Source: Aeoliella mucimassa (GTDB lineage: Bacteria; Planctomycetota; Planctomycetia; Pirellulales; Lacipirellulaceae). Taken from it: a DNA stretch of 64,000 nt. The stretch's first letter is position 1. Every line of letters begins with the position of its first letter. This document shows positions 27,404 through 36,071 of the stretch, piece after piece. Location: positions 4,650,001 through 4,714,000 of the forward strand of contig NZ_CP036278.1 in the NCBI RefSeq assembly GCF_007748035.1, written 5' to 3'. The translations under genes and the position numbers were made by a program. The notes under the pieces are model-generated. The model saw nothing but the letters and a program-made list of their open reading frames with translations, made no database searches and was not told the DNA's origin.

Positions 27404-28183
27404 ATGAGCCACGCTACGATGAATTCAACGCCTACTAGCCAAAACGGTATGACCCTGGAACCCACCCCCGAACTGCTCGAAGAACTGGCCGAAGCGAGCG
27501 CCCGGCTCGAAACCGCCACGCCCGAGGAGATCATCGCCTGGGGAGCGGAGCGTTTCGGCAGCGGCCTGACCATGGCAACCGCCTTCGGCCCCGAGGGCTG
27601 CCTGATTCTTTCGATCCTCTCCCGCGTTGCGCCCGAAACATACGTGTTCAATCTCGATACCGGCTATCAGTTCCAAGCGACGCTTGATCTTCGTGATCGC
27701 ATTGCAGAGAAATACGGCCTGGAAGTCGAGATGCTTCGCCCCGAGTTGTCGGTACCCGAATACGAAGCCGCCCACGACGGTCCGCTCTATGTGAGCAATC
27801 CGAACCAGTGCTGCTTTGACCGCAAGATCAAAGTGCTGCACCGAGGGCTGGCTGGCCGCACCGCTTGGATGAGCGGTATCCGCCGCGACCAAAGCGCCGA
27901 CCGTGCTCAAGCCGCCATCGTCGGGTGGGACAAGAAGTTCAACCTGGTCAAAATCAGCCCGCTGGCCAACTCGACCAAACAGGAAGTGTGGGGCCGCATC
28001 GTTAAGGAAGAGGTCCCTTACAACCCCATGCATGATCAAGGCTACCCGAGCATCGGCTGCTGGCCTTGCACGCGGGCGGTGATCGACGGGGAGACCGACG
28101 AGCGCGCTGGGCGGTGGAGCGGCACTGGCAAAACCGAGTGCGGACTGCACTCGATCGATCAGCAAGAAGGTAGTGGTATTTAA
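27404..28183 (+). CDS. cysH: Adenylyl-sulfate (APS) reductase, assimilatory
   Basis: 259 residues. Reduces adenylyl sulfate to sulfite with thioredoxin in cysteine synthesis. The sequence has the PP-loop-like nucleotide site ('ATAFGPEGCLIL'), Cys136-Cys137 ('NQCCFDRK') and Cys219/Cys222 ('GCWPCTRA') that bind a [4Fe-4S] cluster, and the catalytic Cys246 in 'TECGLH'. The four cluster cysteines mark it as APS rather than PAPS type. The gene for an Rrf2-family regulator follows 81 bp downstream and may control it. Confidence 0.93.
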   Translation: MSHATMNSTPTSQNGMTLEPTPELLEELAEASARLETATPEEIIAWGAERFGSGLTMATAFGPEGCLILSILSRVAPETYVFNLDTGYQFQATLDLRDRIAEKYGLEVEMLRPELSVPEYEAAHDGPLYVSNPNQCCFDRKIKVLHRGLAGRTAWMSGIRRDQSADRAQAAIVGWDKKFNLVKISPLANSTKQEVWGRIVKEEVPYNPMHDQGYPSIGCWPCTRAVIDGETDERAGRWSGTGKTECGLHSIDQQEGSGI

Positions 28184-28264
28184 CGATCTACCGTACTGTC
28201 ATGCAATGAGTTTCGCCTGTTATCGATAGACTACAAATCCTCTCCCCTACTGCCTGATACACCA

Positions 28265-28693
28265 GTGAAGCTCAGCGCCAAAACCGAATACGGCTCGCTT
28301 GCCATGCTACATCTTGCCGAGCACTACCCCTCGGGAGAGCCAGTGCAAATTCGCAAGGTGGCTGCCGATCACGATATTCCCTGGCGTTTTCTGGTGCAGA
28401 TTCTGCTGGAACTCAAACGAGCCGGGCTGGTCACAAGTACCCGCGGGGCTGCGGGCGGATACCGCCTGGCACGCACCCCCGACGCGATTAGCCTGGGCGA
28501 AGTGTTCGAAGCGCTCGAAGGGAGCGATTCGACCGACACCGACCAACCACCTCCGACTACCGGCTACCGAGGAGCACTGCACTCCGCCTGCCGCGACGCC
28601 CATACCGCACAGCGAGAACGCCTACGGGGCATTTCCCTGACCGACCTGCTAGAATGCGCGGCCGGCCGCCGGGCTCCGATGTGGTACATTTAG
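28265..28693 (+). CDS. Rrf2-family transcriptional regulator
   Basis: 142 residues. N-terminal winged helix ('KLSAKTEYGSLAMLHLAEHY', 'IPWRFLVQILLELKRAGLVTSTRGAAGGYRLAR') typical of IscR/CymR/NsrR. The C-terminal half keeps only one or two of the usual three cluster cysteines (Cys in 'HSACRDAH' and 'LLECAAG'), so metal cluster binding is uncertain. GTG start. Adjacency to cysH suggests a CymR-like role in sulfur assimilation; this is inference. Confidence 0.88.
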   Translation: MKLSAKTEYGSLAMLHLAEHYPSGEPVQIRKVAADHDIPWRFLVQILLELKRAGLVTSTRGAAGGYRLARTPDAISLGEVFEALEGSDSTDTDQPPPTTGYRGALHSACRDAHTAQRERLRGISLTDLLECAAGRRAPMWYI

Positions 28694-28928
28694 GCTGCTT
28701 TCAACTCCGCGATTGCCCTTAAATTTCCGCTGCTGTGACAGGCAAAACGAGCATTCGCTCGCTGGGAATAATCCCCTTTGGTGCAAGCGATCACTTCATA
28801 TTGGCAGGCTAGCAATCGGACTGCATTTCACGCTTCGCTGTGGCGTCCAGACTGTGGTTCGTGTTACATTGGCAGGTAGACCGTTCAGGGTAACACTGGT
28901 TCCATTTCCGCCTTATCAAAGGGTCCTC

Positions 28929-30032
28929 ATGCGTTCGCAACTCTCTCGCTACATCGTTACTGGTGTGTTGATGGTTCTCGCCTGCTGTGGGCACTCTTTC
29001 GCTACTGCTTGCTCTTCGGCTCAGTTCATGTGGGGCGACACGTCGGTGATGATTCGCAGCTACGACTGGCGAATCGGGAACGCTTTGATCATCATCAATA
29101 AGCGCGACATGGCGAAGCGGGCGTTGTCGTTCGACAATCCTGCTGAATGGACCAGCAAGTATGGTAGCGTCACCATCAATCAATACGGGCGCGAACTACC
29201 GAACGATGGCATGAACGAGGCCGGCCTGGCGGTAACCTGCCTGTGGCTCGACGAATCGGAATACCCCGCCTCGGACGAACGCCCATCCGTCAGTACCGCG
29301 CAGTGGATTCAGTATCAACTCGATACAGCATCGACCGTGAAAGAAGTGCTTGAGAGCGATAAGCATATTCGTATTACTCCGGTTGGTGGTGCTAAGGTTC
29401 ACTACTTTGTTTCGGATGCCGAGGGCAACTCTGCCGTCATCGAGTTTGTCAAAGGCAAGATGGTCGCACACTCTGGCGAGTCATTGCCAAACCGCTTGAT
29501 CACCAACAATCTATGCAGCGTGAGTGCTGAGGACTTGACGCAGGTGCGCGGCTTCGGCGGCGACCGGGCATTGTCGAACGATAGTGCGTCGCTTAGCCGC
29601 TACGCCCGCCTGGCTACTTTGCTCAAGAATTTGAAGCCAACATCGCAACCGTTTACTCGTGTCGGCTTCGATATGCTCGATCGCGTGAAGCAACATGGTA
29701 CCCAATGGCAAATCGTATACGACCTGAGCGACAAGCAAATTCATTTTCGCACGCGCGAGCACCAACAGGTCCGCACCGTGGATCTTGCAGACTGCAATTT
29801 CTCGCCTTCCACGCCGACACAAGTGCTTGATATCGATGCCAAACTAAAAGGCAACGTAATCGCCGAGTTCAAGGAATACACCCGCGAAGCGAATCGAGCA
29901 CTCATTGAATTCTCGGTAGCCAAGACTCCCCTTTTGGAGAACATTCCACGCTACCTCGTCAATGTGGCTATTGCTTATCCGGAGTTCAACTGCAAGCCAG
30001 CCGAGGTCCCTGTGGCTGCTGGCGGCGAGTAA
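28929..30032 (+). CDS. Choloylglycine hydrolase-family (linear amide C-N hydrolase), exported
   Basis: 367 residues. The signal peptide would be cut before Cys28 ('SFATA|CSSAQFMWG'), exposing the N-terminal nucleophile of this Ntn-hydrolase family (penicillin V acylase/bile-salt hydrolase). Conserved 'RSYDW' and 'NDGMNEAGLAVTCLWL' support the call. Bacterial periplasmic relatives cleave N-acyl amides such as penicillin V or acyl-homoserine lactones; the substrate here is unknown. The ATG at 28929 is preferred over upstream in-frame starts because it begins the signal peptide and is preceded by AAAGGG. Confidence 0.87.
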   Translation: MRSQLSRYIVTGVLMVLACCGHSFATACSSAQFMWGDTSVMIRSYDWRIGNALIIINKRDMAKRALSFDNPAEWTSKYGSVTINQYGRELPNDGMNEAGLAVTCLWLDESEYPASDERPSVSTAQWIQYQLDTASTVKEVLESDKHIRITPVGGAKVHYFVSDAEGNSAVIEFVKGKMVAHSGESLPNRLITNNLCSVSAEDLTQVRGFGGDRALSNDSASLSRYARLATLLKNLKPTSQPFTRVGFDMLDRVKQHGTQWQIVYDLSDKQIHFRTREHQQVRTVDLADCNFSPSTPTQVLDIDAKLKGNVIAEFKEYTREANRALIEFSVAKTPLLENIPRYLVNVAIAYPEFNCKPAEVPVAAGGE

Positions 30033-31192
30033 GCAACTTATCCAGTGTCGCTCGTGCCTGTGTTGTGATTAGCAGAACGGGAGTCGTTCCGTTGTACGTG
30101 ATGCATCACGTCTTGAGGGGCCGAGGGCCAGGAAGGAGCTCCTGACCGCCCCAAAACCCCAGACCCCCGACCCCCATTCCAATAGCCTCCGCCCGGCAAT
30201 AACGCTGCAGCACCACCACGACACCATTCGTAGTGGTGCTGCACAACATCAACCCCGCGGCTCGAATCGTTTGCCACTCCGACAAATAATAAGCAACATG
30301 CCAGCTAAAGAATCCAGCCATAGAGTGCTAGAGCTTCTGCCCCAGAAGCAACGCTAGCGGTTTACAGTGTCACCAGCAGGTGACAGGTTGATTCGCAACA
30401 GAGCAATCTCGGAGGGCGATCAAGGGTTGGGGGGGACTGCTTGATACCTCATCCGAGATCACTCTTGTTGAGAGAGGAAGAACGGCCCCAGCGCGTTCAT
30501 CCTCCACAGGCTCCTCGCTAAAAGCCCTGCCCCGGTACTTTTAGCGAAGACGTGTGTATTCTGAGTGAGTGCGGTATTAGGTCGTCGCACCAGGTCGAGC
30601 AGAAGTCTCGAAATCGCACCAGTCGTCAAGTACGTTGTCCATGGTATGGACTACGTGTTGCTGCTGAGCACGACCTTCGGCAGAGCTGCTACCGGTCGAC
30701 GTTCTTTCGGAATCGACAAACAAAAATGGCAAGTCGGAGACGCTGGAATAGCTGTGGTGGGAGATGGAGCGCATGACTAGCCTGCTGTCCGGACTTGGAC
30801 GGTTGGAGCATTGTCCGGTAACCAGGCTGTCTCCCCAGAGAGAGATCCACGGCTTTGCGTCCCTGCCTCGCGGCAGGTTTGCCTTTGTCGGTCGGAGCTG
30901 CTGTGCGCGAAACGTCAGCAGAGTCCGCAGCGAAAGGGAAAAGAAACAGGAAGGTGGATGAGTCGTGAAGTCGCTTGCTTCACTACTTAAAACTAGGTTA
31001 CTTTTCGGTAGCTGTCCAACCAAAAGAGAAAAAACACAAAGATTTCCGTCGGTCTTCCGAAGCCTTTAAATGGCGTTCGACTCGCGAGTCGTTCCCCTTT
31101 GATAGCTGCGTACACGAGCAGGCCGCCCAATGGCCCGCACGTGCGGTGAGCTTCCACGAGACGAGACGCTGCACCGAAGTGCAGTCCCCTGC
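30033..31192. other. Long intergenic region containing a structured element
   Basis: 1,160 bases between convergent genes without a supported protein. Short frames here have no ribosome binding site and low-quality composition. The section 30368-30547 folds into three hairpins (separate entry). The remainder looks like degraded or non-coding DNA. Confidence 0.6.
30368..30547. ncRNA. Candidate structured RNA (three consecutive hairpins)
   Basis: Hairpin 1: TGTCACC (30368-30374) with GGTGACA (30379-30385). Hairpin 2, nested: ATCTCGGA (30406-30413) with TCCGAGAT (30452-30459), and inside it ATCAAG (30419-30424) with CTTGAT (30440-30445). Hairpin 3: TCGCTAAAAG (30515-30524) with CTTTTAGCGA (30538-30547). 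The strand is not decided. No known RNA family was recognised. Confidence 0.4.
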
Positions 31193-32053
31193 TTAGTCGA
31201 CGAACTCAGGCTCGACGAGCTCGGGCAGCACGCCGGCTTCGTAGCCCCGTTTCAGGAACTCGCGAACCGCCTGGCGGCCACGGTCGCCGAAATCGCGGGT
31301 CCAGTCGTTTACGTACATTCCCACGAACTTGTCGGCGCGGGAATCATCGAGATCGCGGCCGTACTGCAGCGCGTAATCGAGGGCTGGCTTGCGATGATCG
31401 AGACCGTACTCGATGCTCTCCTTGAGCAATCGCTGCACTTCGCTGATGGTCTCCGCCCCAAGGTCCTTACGCACCGCGTTGGCTCCCAAAGGCAGCGGCA
31501 AACCAGTTTCCTGTTGCCACCACACGCCGAGATCGACAATCAGCTTCAGATCCTGATCGCCGTACGTAAGCTGCCCTTCGTGGATGATCAGGCCAGCATC
31601 GATGGCCTTGCCATCGTACTCGCCGGCGACCACAGCGGGGATGATTTCGTCGAACGGCACCAGAACGTAGTCAAAATCTTGCCCCAAGCACAACCGCAGC
31701 GACAGGAAAGCGCTGGTCAGCTTTCCGGGAACCGCGAGGGTCTTGCCGGTAAGATCCGCAACGCTCATCTCGTCGCGGGCGACGACCATCGGGCCGTACC
31801 CGTCGCCCATGCTGGCCCCACAGGAGCAAAGCATGTACTTGTCCTGCAGGAACGCGTAGGCGTGGATGCTCACGGCGGTGAGTTCCAGCTCGCCGCTGAA
31901 GGCCCGCTGATTAAGCGTTTCGATATCGACCAGTTCATGCGTGAATTCCAACGGGCCTGTCTCGATTTTGTCCTTCGCCAGGGCGTAGAACATGAAGGCA
32001 TCGTCTGGATCGGGGCTATGGCCGACGCGAATTGGCTGCTTGGTGACCGTCAT
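31193..32053 (-). CDS. mqnD: MqnD-like protein (1,4-dihydroxy-6-naphthoate synthase; MqnA/MqnD family)
   Basis: 286 residues. Shaped like a periplasmic binding protein but without a signal peptide. 'RVGHSPDPDDAFMFYAL', 'AVSIHAYAFL', 'GASMGDGYGPMVVA', 'VPGKLTSAFLSLRL' and 'DAGLIIHEGQLTY' match MqnD-type enzymes of the futalosine route to menaquinone, which convert cyclic dehypoxanthinylfutalosine. The MqnA/MqnD family also contains members of unproven activity, so the exact step is less sure than the family. ATG at 32053. It lies downstream of fliS on the same strand. Confidence 0.8.
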   Translation of the reverse strand: MTVTKQPIRVGHSPDPDDAFMFYALAKDKIETGPLEFTHELVDIETLNQRAFSGELELTAVSIHAYAFLQDKYMLCSCGASMGDGYGPMVVARDEMSVADLTGKTLAVPGKLTSAFLSLRLCLGQDFDYVLVPFDEIIPAVVAGEYDGKAIDAGLIIHEGQLTYGDQDLKLIVDLGVWWQQETGLPLPLGANAVRKDLGAETISEVQRLLKESIEYGLDHRKPALDYALQYGRDLDDSRADKFVGMYVNDWTRDFGDRGRQAVREFLKRGYEAGVLPELVEPEFVD

Positions 32054-32166
32054 CAAATCAATCTCGGGCGAGCGGGTTAGACTACGAAGGTTACAAGTAC
32101 CTGTAGCCTAGCCGCGATTCGCCTGATTGACGAGGGGCGCTTGCTGCGATTGGTGCCTCGAGATGC

Positions 32167-32640
32167 CTAGGCCTCGAACGAGAACCCAGATTCCACGGCA
32201 TTTGGCTCGCTGGCCACTACGTGCGGAGCGACGATGGTCGTGGATTTCGGGGGCTCCTGCTCTTGGCTCTGGTGCACCCGCTGACAGGCAAGCTGCCAGG
32301 TTTCGCGTTCGAATTCGAGAATCCGCATCACGTCGGCCAGCTTTCCTCGATCGCCATTGACGTAAGCCGAGGTAAGCGTGCTGAACAAGTAGAAATAGAG
32401 TTCGCTTAGCTTCTGGGTAATTTCGCTCTTACCGCTACGAACCCCAGCCAGCAGCTCTCCCACGATTTCGATGGCTCGCACCAAGGCCTCGTTGGCGAAA
32501 CCTTCGTTGTTCTTCTCCCACTGCTGATCGGCTTTAGTGCAATAGCGAATCGCCCCCTCAATCAACATCAGGTGAAGCTGAGCAGGCGAGGCGGTCATCA
32601 CCTTCGATTCAAGGTAGACATTGGCCTTAGCTTGCGACAT
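32167..32640 (-). CDS. fliS: Flagellar export chaperone FliS
   Basis: 157 residues. The N-terminal 'YLESKVMTASPAQLHLMLIEGAIRYCTKADQQW' is the FliS signature and the rest is a four-helix bundle; the last roughly 35 residues are a low-complexity tail. FliS binds the C-terminus of flagellin in the cytoplasm and delivers it to the export apparatus. It follows fliD by 42 bp, a common arrangement. Confidence 0.92.
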   Translation of the reverse strand: MSQAKANVYLESKVMTASPAQLHLMLIEGAIRYCTKADQQWEKNNEGFANEALVRAIEIVGELLAGVRSGKSEITQKLSELYFYLFSTLTSAYVNGDRGKLADVMRILEFERETWQLACQRVHQSQEQEPPKSTTIVAPHVVASEPNAVESGFSFEA

Positions 32641-32682
32641 ATCGGAAACCTTCCGTGTGGGGGTCAGTGCGGGTCGAGTAGG

Positions 32683-35600
32683 TTAGTTGTTATTTCTACT
32701 AATCGGCTGGATAAACTGAATGGAATCAAGCAAACTGAGATTCGATTGCAAGCCAGCGATCGTTTCTTCCAAAGCGTAGAACTCGTTAAGTGTGCGTGTC
32801 CGCTCGAGATCGAGCAATTCGGTCATACTTTCGATCTTGGCTTCGTTTGTTTCGATGGTTGCGGTTAGCGCATCGTATCGCCGGGCGATCAGGGCGTTGT
32901 CTCCACCTGCGAGCTGATCAATGGCCGCCTGCACCTGATCAACGACACCAGTCTTGTCCAAAGTGAAGAACTGCTCTAACTCGCTGGGGCTCTCCTCGAA
33001 GGCTTCGGTGAGCTTGGCCGTGTCGAGTTCCAGCTCGCCGTCCTCGTTCATGCTGATGCCGACCGACTCGAGCGTTCGGAATTGATTGCTGCTACGAAAC
33101 GCATTGGTCAGCACCCGCGACATATCAGTTTCGATCCGCAGCATCTCGCTGCGGCCGAAAAGGATGCCGGTTGTCTCGGCTTCGGCATCGAACGATGTCA
33201 GTTCCGCCATCACGGTACGCAACGAGTTGAACGAGTCGACAAAGTTCTCAACGGCCGAAACCATTTTCGAGGAGTCCGAGCCAACTTCGACCGTTACCGG
33301 CGAACTGGAGGCTTTCACCACCGTGACTGTCAGACCTTGAACGACGTTATCGAACTTATTGTTGCTGGAAGTCACGACGATACCGCCCGTCGCGGCATTA
33401 CCGTACTGCAACACCGCATCTTTGGGGCGTGTTGCGTCTTGCATCGAGAAGTCGACGAGCGACGAGTCGATCAGCAACTCCTGATCCGCCCCCGTTTTCT
33501 CCGAGGTAATCGAAAGACGATATCCGGTACCATCGAAGAACGAGCTCGCGGTGAAACCACCGTCGAAGGCATTGATTTTCTCTACCAACGCGTCGAGTGC
33601 GTTCTGTTCGGTTTCCGTGGCAGTGAATAATCCCGAAGCGTTGATCGATTGCTGGCTGCCATCTGCTTTGGTCGATGCCTCGTTGGTGAGCTTCAGCTCC
33701 GCGGCCGCGGTGCCGGTGCCGACATCGCGCACAGTGAGCGTTTCGGCTCCCCCTTCGGAATCGAGCAACCGCAAGCCGGTGCCAGCAGAATTGAAACTGG
33801 CAACCACGTCGACCCCTTTGGCCGTGGCTGCGTCGTTGATTTTGTCGATCACGTCCTGCACGCTGAACGCTTCGTTGCCAGGCTGGTTGAGTTGCACAAA
33901 GAACGACTCGCCATTGCTGGCGGTCACTTCCATCACGCCGAGCGTGATGCCGTTGCCATCGTTCAACGAACTCAGGGAAATGCCTTCGGGCACTTCCAGC
34001 TCACTGAGATCGATCGACAGGCTCGTGCGGCCATCGATGATCTGTTGACTGCTACCATTGGTGTCGGACGATGCCGAAGCGATGCGCAGGTCGGCCGCGG
34101 CGTTGCTGCCACTGATGTCGGTGATGGTCAGCGTTCCGGTGCCGCCGGCCAGATCGGTGATGAGGATGCCATCGCCCGTGTCGTTGATGCGTGCCTCGAC
34201 ATCGATCGACATGGCGTTGATCGCGTCGATCACGTCGCCGATGGTCTCTGCCTCGGCATTCGAATTATCGAGGCTCACCGCTCCGACGTTGCCAGCGGAG
34301 TCGGTAACGCGAAAGTCACCTAGCCGAACCCCTTTGCCTCCGTTGAAATCGGTAAGCAAAGTCGACTCACTTACGACCTGTCGATTCAGACTGCCTGAGT
34401 TGATAGTACTTACTGCGTCGTCGACAGCGATACCGAGATTCGCGGCCGTGGTATCGGCGCTCGAGATCACCAGATTATTCGATCCACTCGAGTTGTCGGT
34501 GATCTGAATGCCATTGCGAGAGCTATTGATCGAAGCGGTAACGTTCGCGCCCGAATCGTTGATCAATTGGACCACATCGCTGAGCGTCTCGGCAGTCGAC
34601 AAATCGATTCCCGAGGTCGTGACTCCCGCCGCATTAGTAATGTCGATGCTCGTGAGCTCGGCGATCCCCTGTCCGCCATTCAGTGAACGGATCAGCGTGT
34701 CCTTCAATCCCGACAGAATCCGGTCGCCGGAAATCACATTGCCGGAAGCGGTTCCCCCCAGCCCGAGATCTTCGACAAGCGTCCCGGTGCCCGACACACT
34801 AAACGACACCGCGCTACCACCGGAGTTGTCGGTGAGCTCGATGGCCTGTTTATCGCTGGAGATTGCCGCACTAAGTTGGGTGCCGCCAGCTTCGTTAATG
34901 GCGTCGATAATCTCGCCAAGCGTCGAGGAGCCGCTGACGTCGATCACAATGTCCGTGTCGTCGGCCAAGGTCACCGTTAGTGCATCGCCGACGGAGTGAA
35001 TTTGCACTCCGTTGCCGTCGTTGAGCGAACTAAGCAAGGTGCCGCTATGCAGATTGTAAATATCGGATCCGGTGACCGAATCGGAAGCGGTGTTGATGCC
35101 CGACAGTCCCAGACTGGCAGCCGTTGTGCCGAGGCCGACTTCCCGCACGCGGAGGTTTCCGGTGCCACCCGAGTTATCGGTAAGCACCAGCGAGTCGCCA
35201 CTCACCGACGCGGTGATGTCGATGTCGCCGGAGGAATTGATCGCGTCGAGCACATCGTCGATTGAGATTGCCGATCGCAGATCGATTTCGGCCGAGCTTC
35301 CGCTACGATCGGTGATGCGAATCGATCCCTGCACGACCCCTGTTCCGGTGTTGAGCTCGCTGAGTCGAACACCGCCATCCACATGGCCTCCCACGCCGAT
35401 GGTAAACGATCCACTGGACAGCTGGCTTTCCACATTCGACAACGAACTGCTGACCGCCTGGTGCGTCGTGGCGGTCTGCAGTGTGGTAAAGGTGTACGTG
35501 CCTGCTTGCGGCGGTGTCTGCCCGTTCTTGGCAACCGTTAGCAGCGAAGTATCCGTCGAAGAAACGGAGGTCGAATTGTAGACACTCGAAGAGGTCAATC

Positions 35601-35790
35601 CCGTGGCGGAAAAATGCATCGCCAGCAGCATCGAACTTACCTGTTCGAGCGCAGTGCGTTCCACCGTGAGGGCATCGGTACGATCCTGCAGGTTATCGCG
35701 CGGTGTCCCCGCGATTTTCATAAGCTGATTCACGGTATCTTCGATTTCGATACCGGTGATCAGGCCCACGCTGGATTGAATTGATCCCAT
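32683..35790 (-). CDS. fliD: Flagellar filament cap protein FliD, unusually long
   Basis: 1035 residues against about 450-700 in most bacteria. The N-terminus 'SVGLITGIEIEDTVNQLMKIAGTPRDNLQDR' is typical of FliD_N. The C-terminal helical region ('NSLRTVMAELTSFDAEAETTGILFGRSEMLRIETDM', then a coiled-coil) is typical of FliD_C. The extra length is in the middle: repeated flagellin hook IN-type motifs ('LSSLNDGNGV...DAINEAGG', 'LLTDFNGGKGVRLGDFRVTD', 'SISLSSLNDGNG'-like), at least six copies. The ATG at 35790 is chosen because it begins the FliD motif; no strong ribosome binding site precedes it. It caps the filament and promotes flagellin folding. Confidence 0.92.
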   Translation of the reverse strand: MGSIQSSVGLITGIEIEDTVNQLMKIAGTPRDNLQDRTDALTVERTALEQVSSMLLAMHFSATGLTSSSVYNSTSVSSTDTSLLTVAKNGQTPPQAGTYTFTTLQTATTHQAVSSSLSNVESQLSSGSFTIGVGGHVDGGVRLSELNTGTGVVQGSIRITDRSGSSAEIDLRSAISIDDVLDAINSSGDIDITASVSGDSLVLTDNSGGTGNLRVREVGLGTTAASLGLSGINTASDSVTGSDIYNLHSGTLLSSLNDGNGVQIHSVGDALTVTLADDTDIVIDVSGSSTLGEIIDAINEAGGTQLSAAISSDKQAIELTDNSGGSAVSFSVSGTGTLVEDLGLGGTASGNVISGDRILSGLKDTLIRSLNGGQGIAELTSIDITNAAGVTTSGIDLSTAETLSDVVQLINDSGANVTASINSSRNGIQITDNSSGSNNLVISSADTTAANLGIAVDDAVSTINSGSLNRQVVSESTLLTDFNGGKGVRLGDFRVTDSAGNVGAVSLDNSNAEAETIGDVIDAINAMSIDVEARINDTGDGILITDLAGGTGTLTITDISGSNAAADLRIASASSDTNGSSQQIIDGRTSLSIDLSELEVPEGISLSSLNDGNGITLGVMEVTASNGESFFVQLNQPGNEAFSVQDVIDKINDAATAKGVDVVASFNSAGTGLRLLDSEGGAETLTVRDVGTGTAAAELKLTNEASTKADGSQQSINASGLFTATETEQNALDALVEKINAFDGGFTASSFFDGTGYRLSITSEKTGADQELLIDSSLVDFSMQDATRPKDAVLQYGNAATGGIVVTSSNNKFDNVVQGLTVTVVKASSSPVTVEVGSDSSKMVSAVENFVDSFNSLRTVMAELTSFDAEAETTGILFGRSEMLRIETDMSRVLTNAFRSSNQFRTLESVGISMNEDGELELDTAKLTEAFEESPSELEQFFTLDKTGVVDQVQAAIDQLAGGDNALIARRYDALTATIETNEAKIESMTELLDLERTRTLNEFYALEETIAGLQSNLSLLDSIQFIQPISRNNN

Positions 35791-36014
35791 ACTGGTTAAC
35801 GCGAGTACGAGTTGGAATGAACAGGCTTCACGCCAGTTGGCTTCACAAATGTAGCTCAAGCAGGTGCGAGCAACGCTAGCACGCAGCTTATGTGCAAAAG
35901 TCTATCGAATGTATCGACCAGGTAAGACAGGAACCTGAACCCCATCCCGCAGCAGCGGCAATCGACGCCAACCAACATGTGTTTTATGGACAATCAGGAA
36001 GGATACATAACAAA

Positions 36015-36044
36015 ACCGGTCCGGTTCTTGCGAACCGGACCGGT
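36015..36044 (-). terminator. Flagellin gene terminator
   Basis: ACCGGTCCGGTTC (36015-36027) pairs perfectly with GAACCGGACCGGT (36032-36044), a 13-bp stem with a 4-base loop. On the minus strand it is followed by TTTTG. It lies 28 bases past the flagellin stop codon. Confidence 0.85.
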
Positions 36045-36071
36045 GTGAGGTTTTCAATTATCGCGAGTGTT

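Noticed and set aside
30577-31023. A 148-codon minus-strand frame in the long gap
   Set aside because: Ser/Arg-rich with no ribosome binding site or recognisable fold; the region is better described as non-coding with hairpins upstream.
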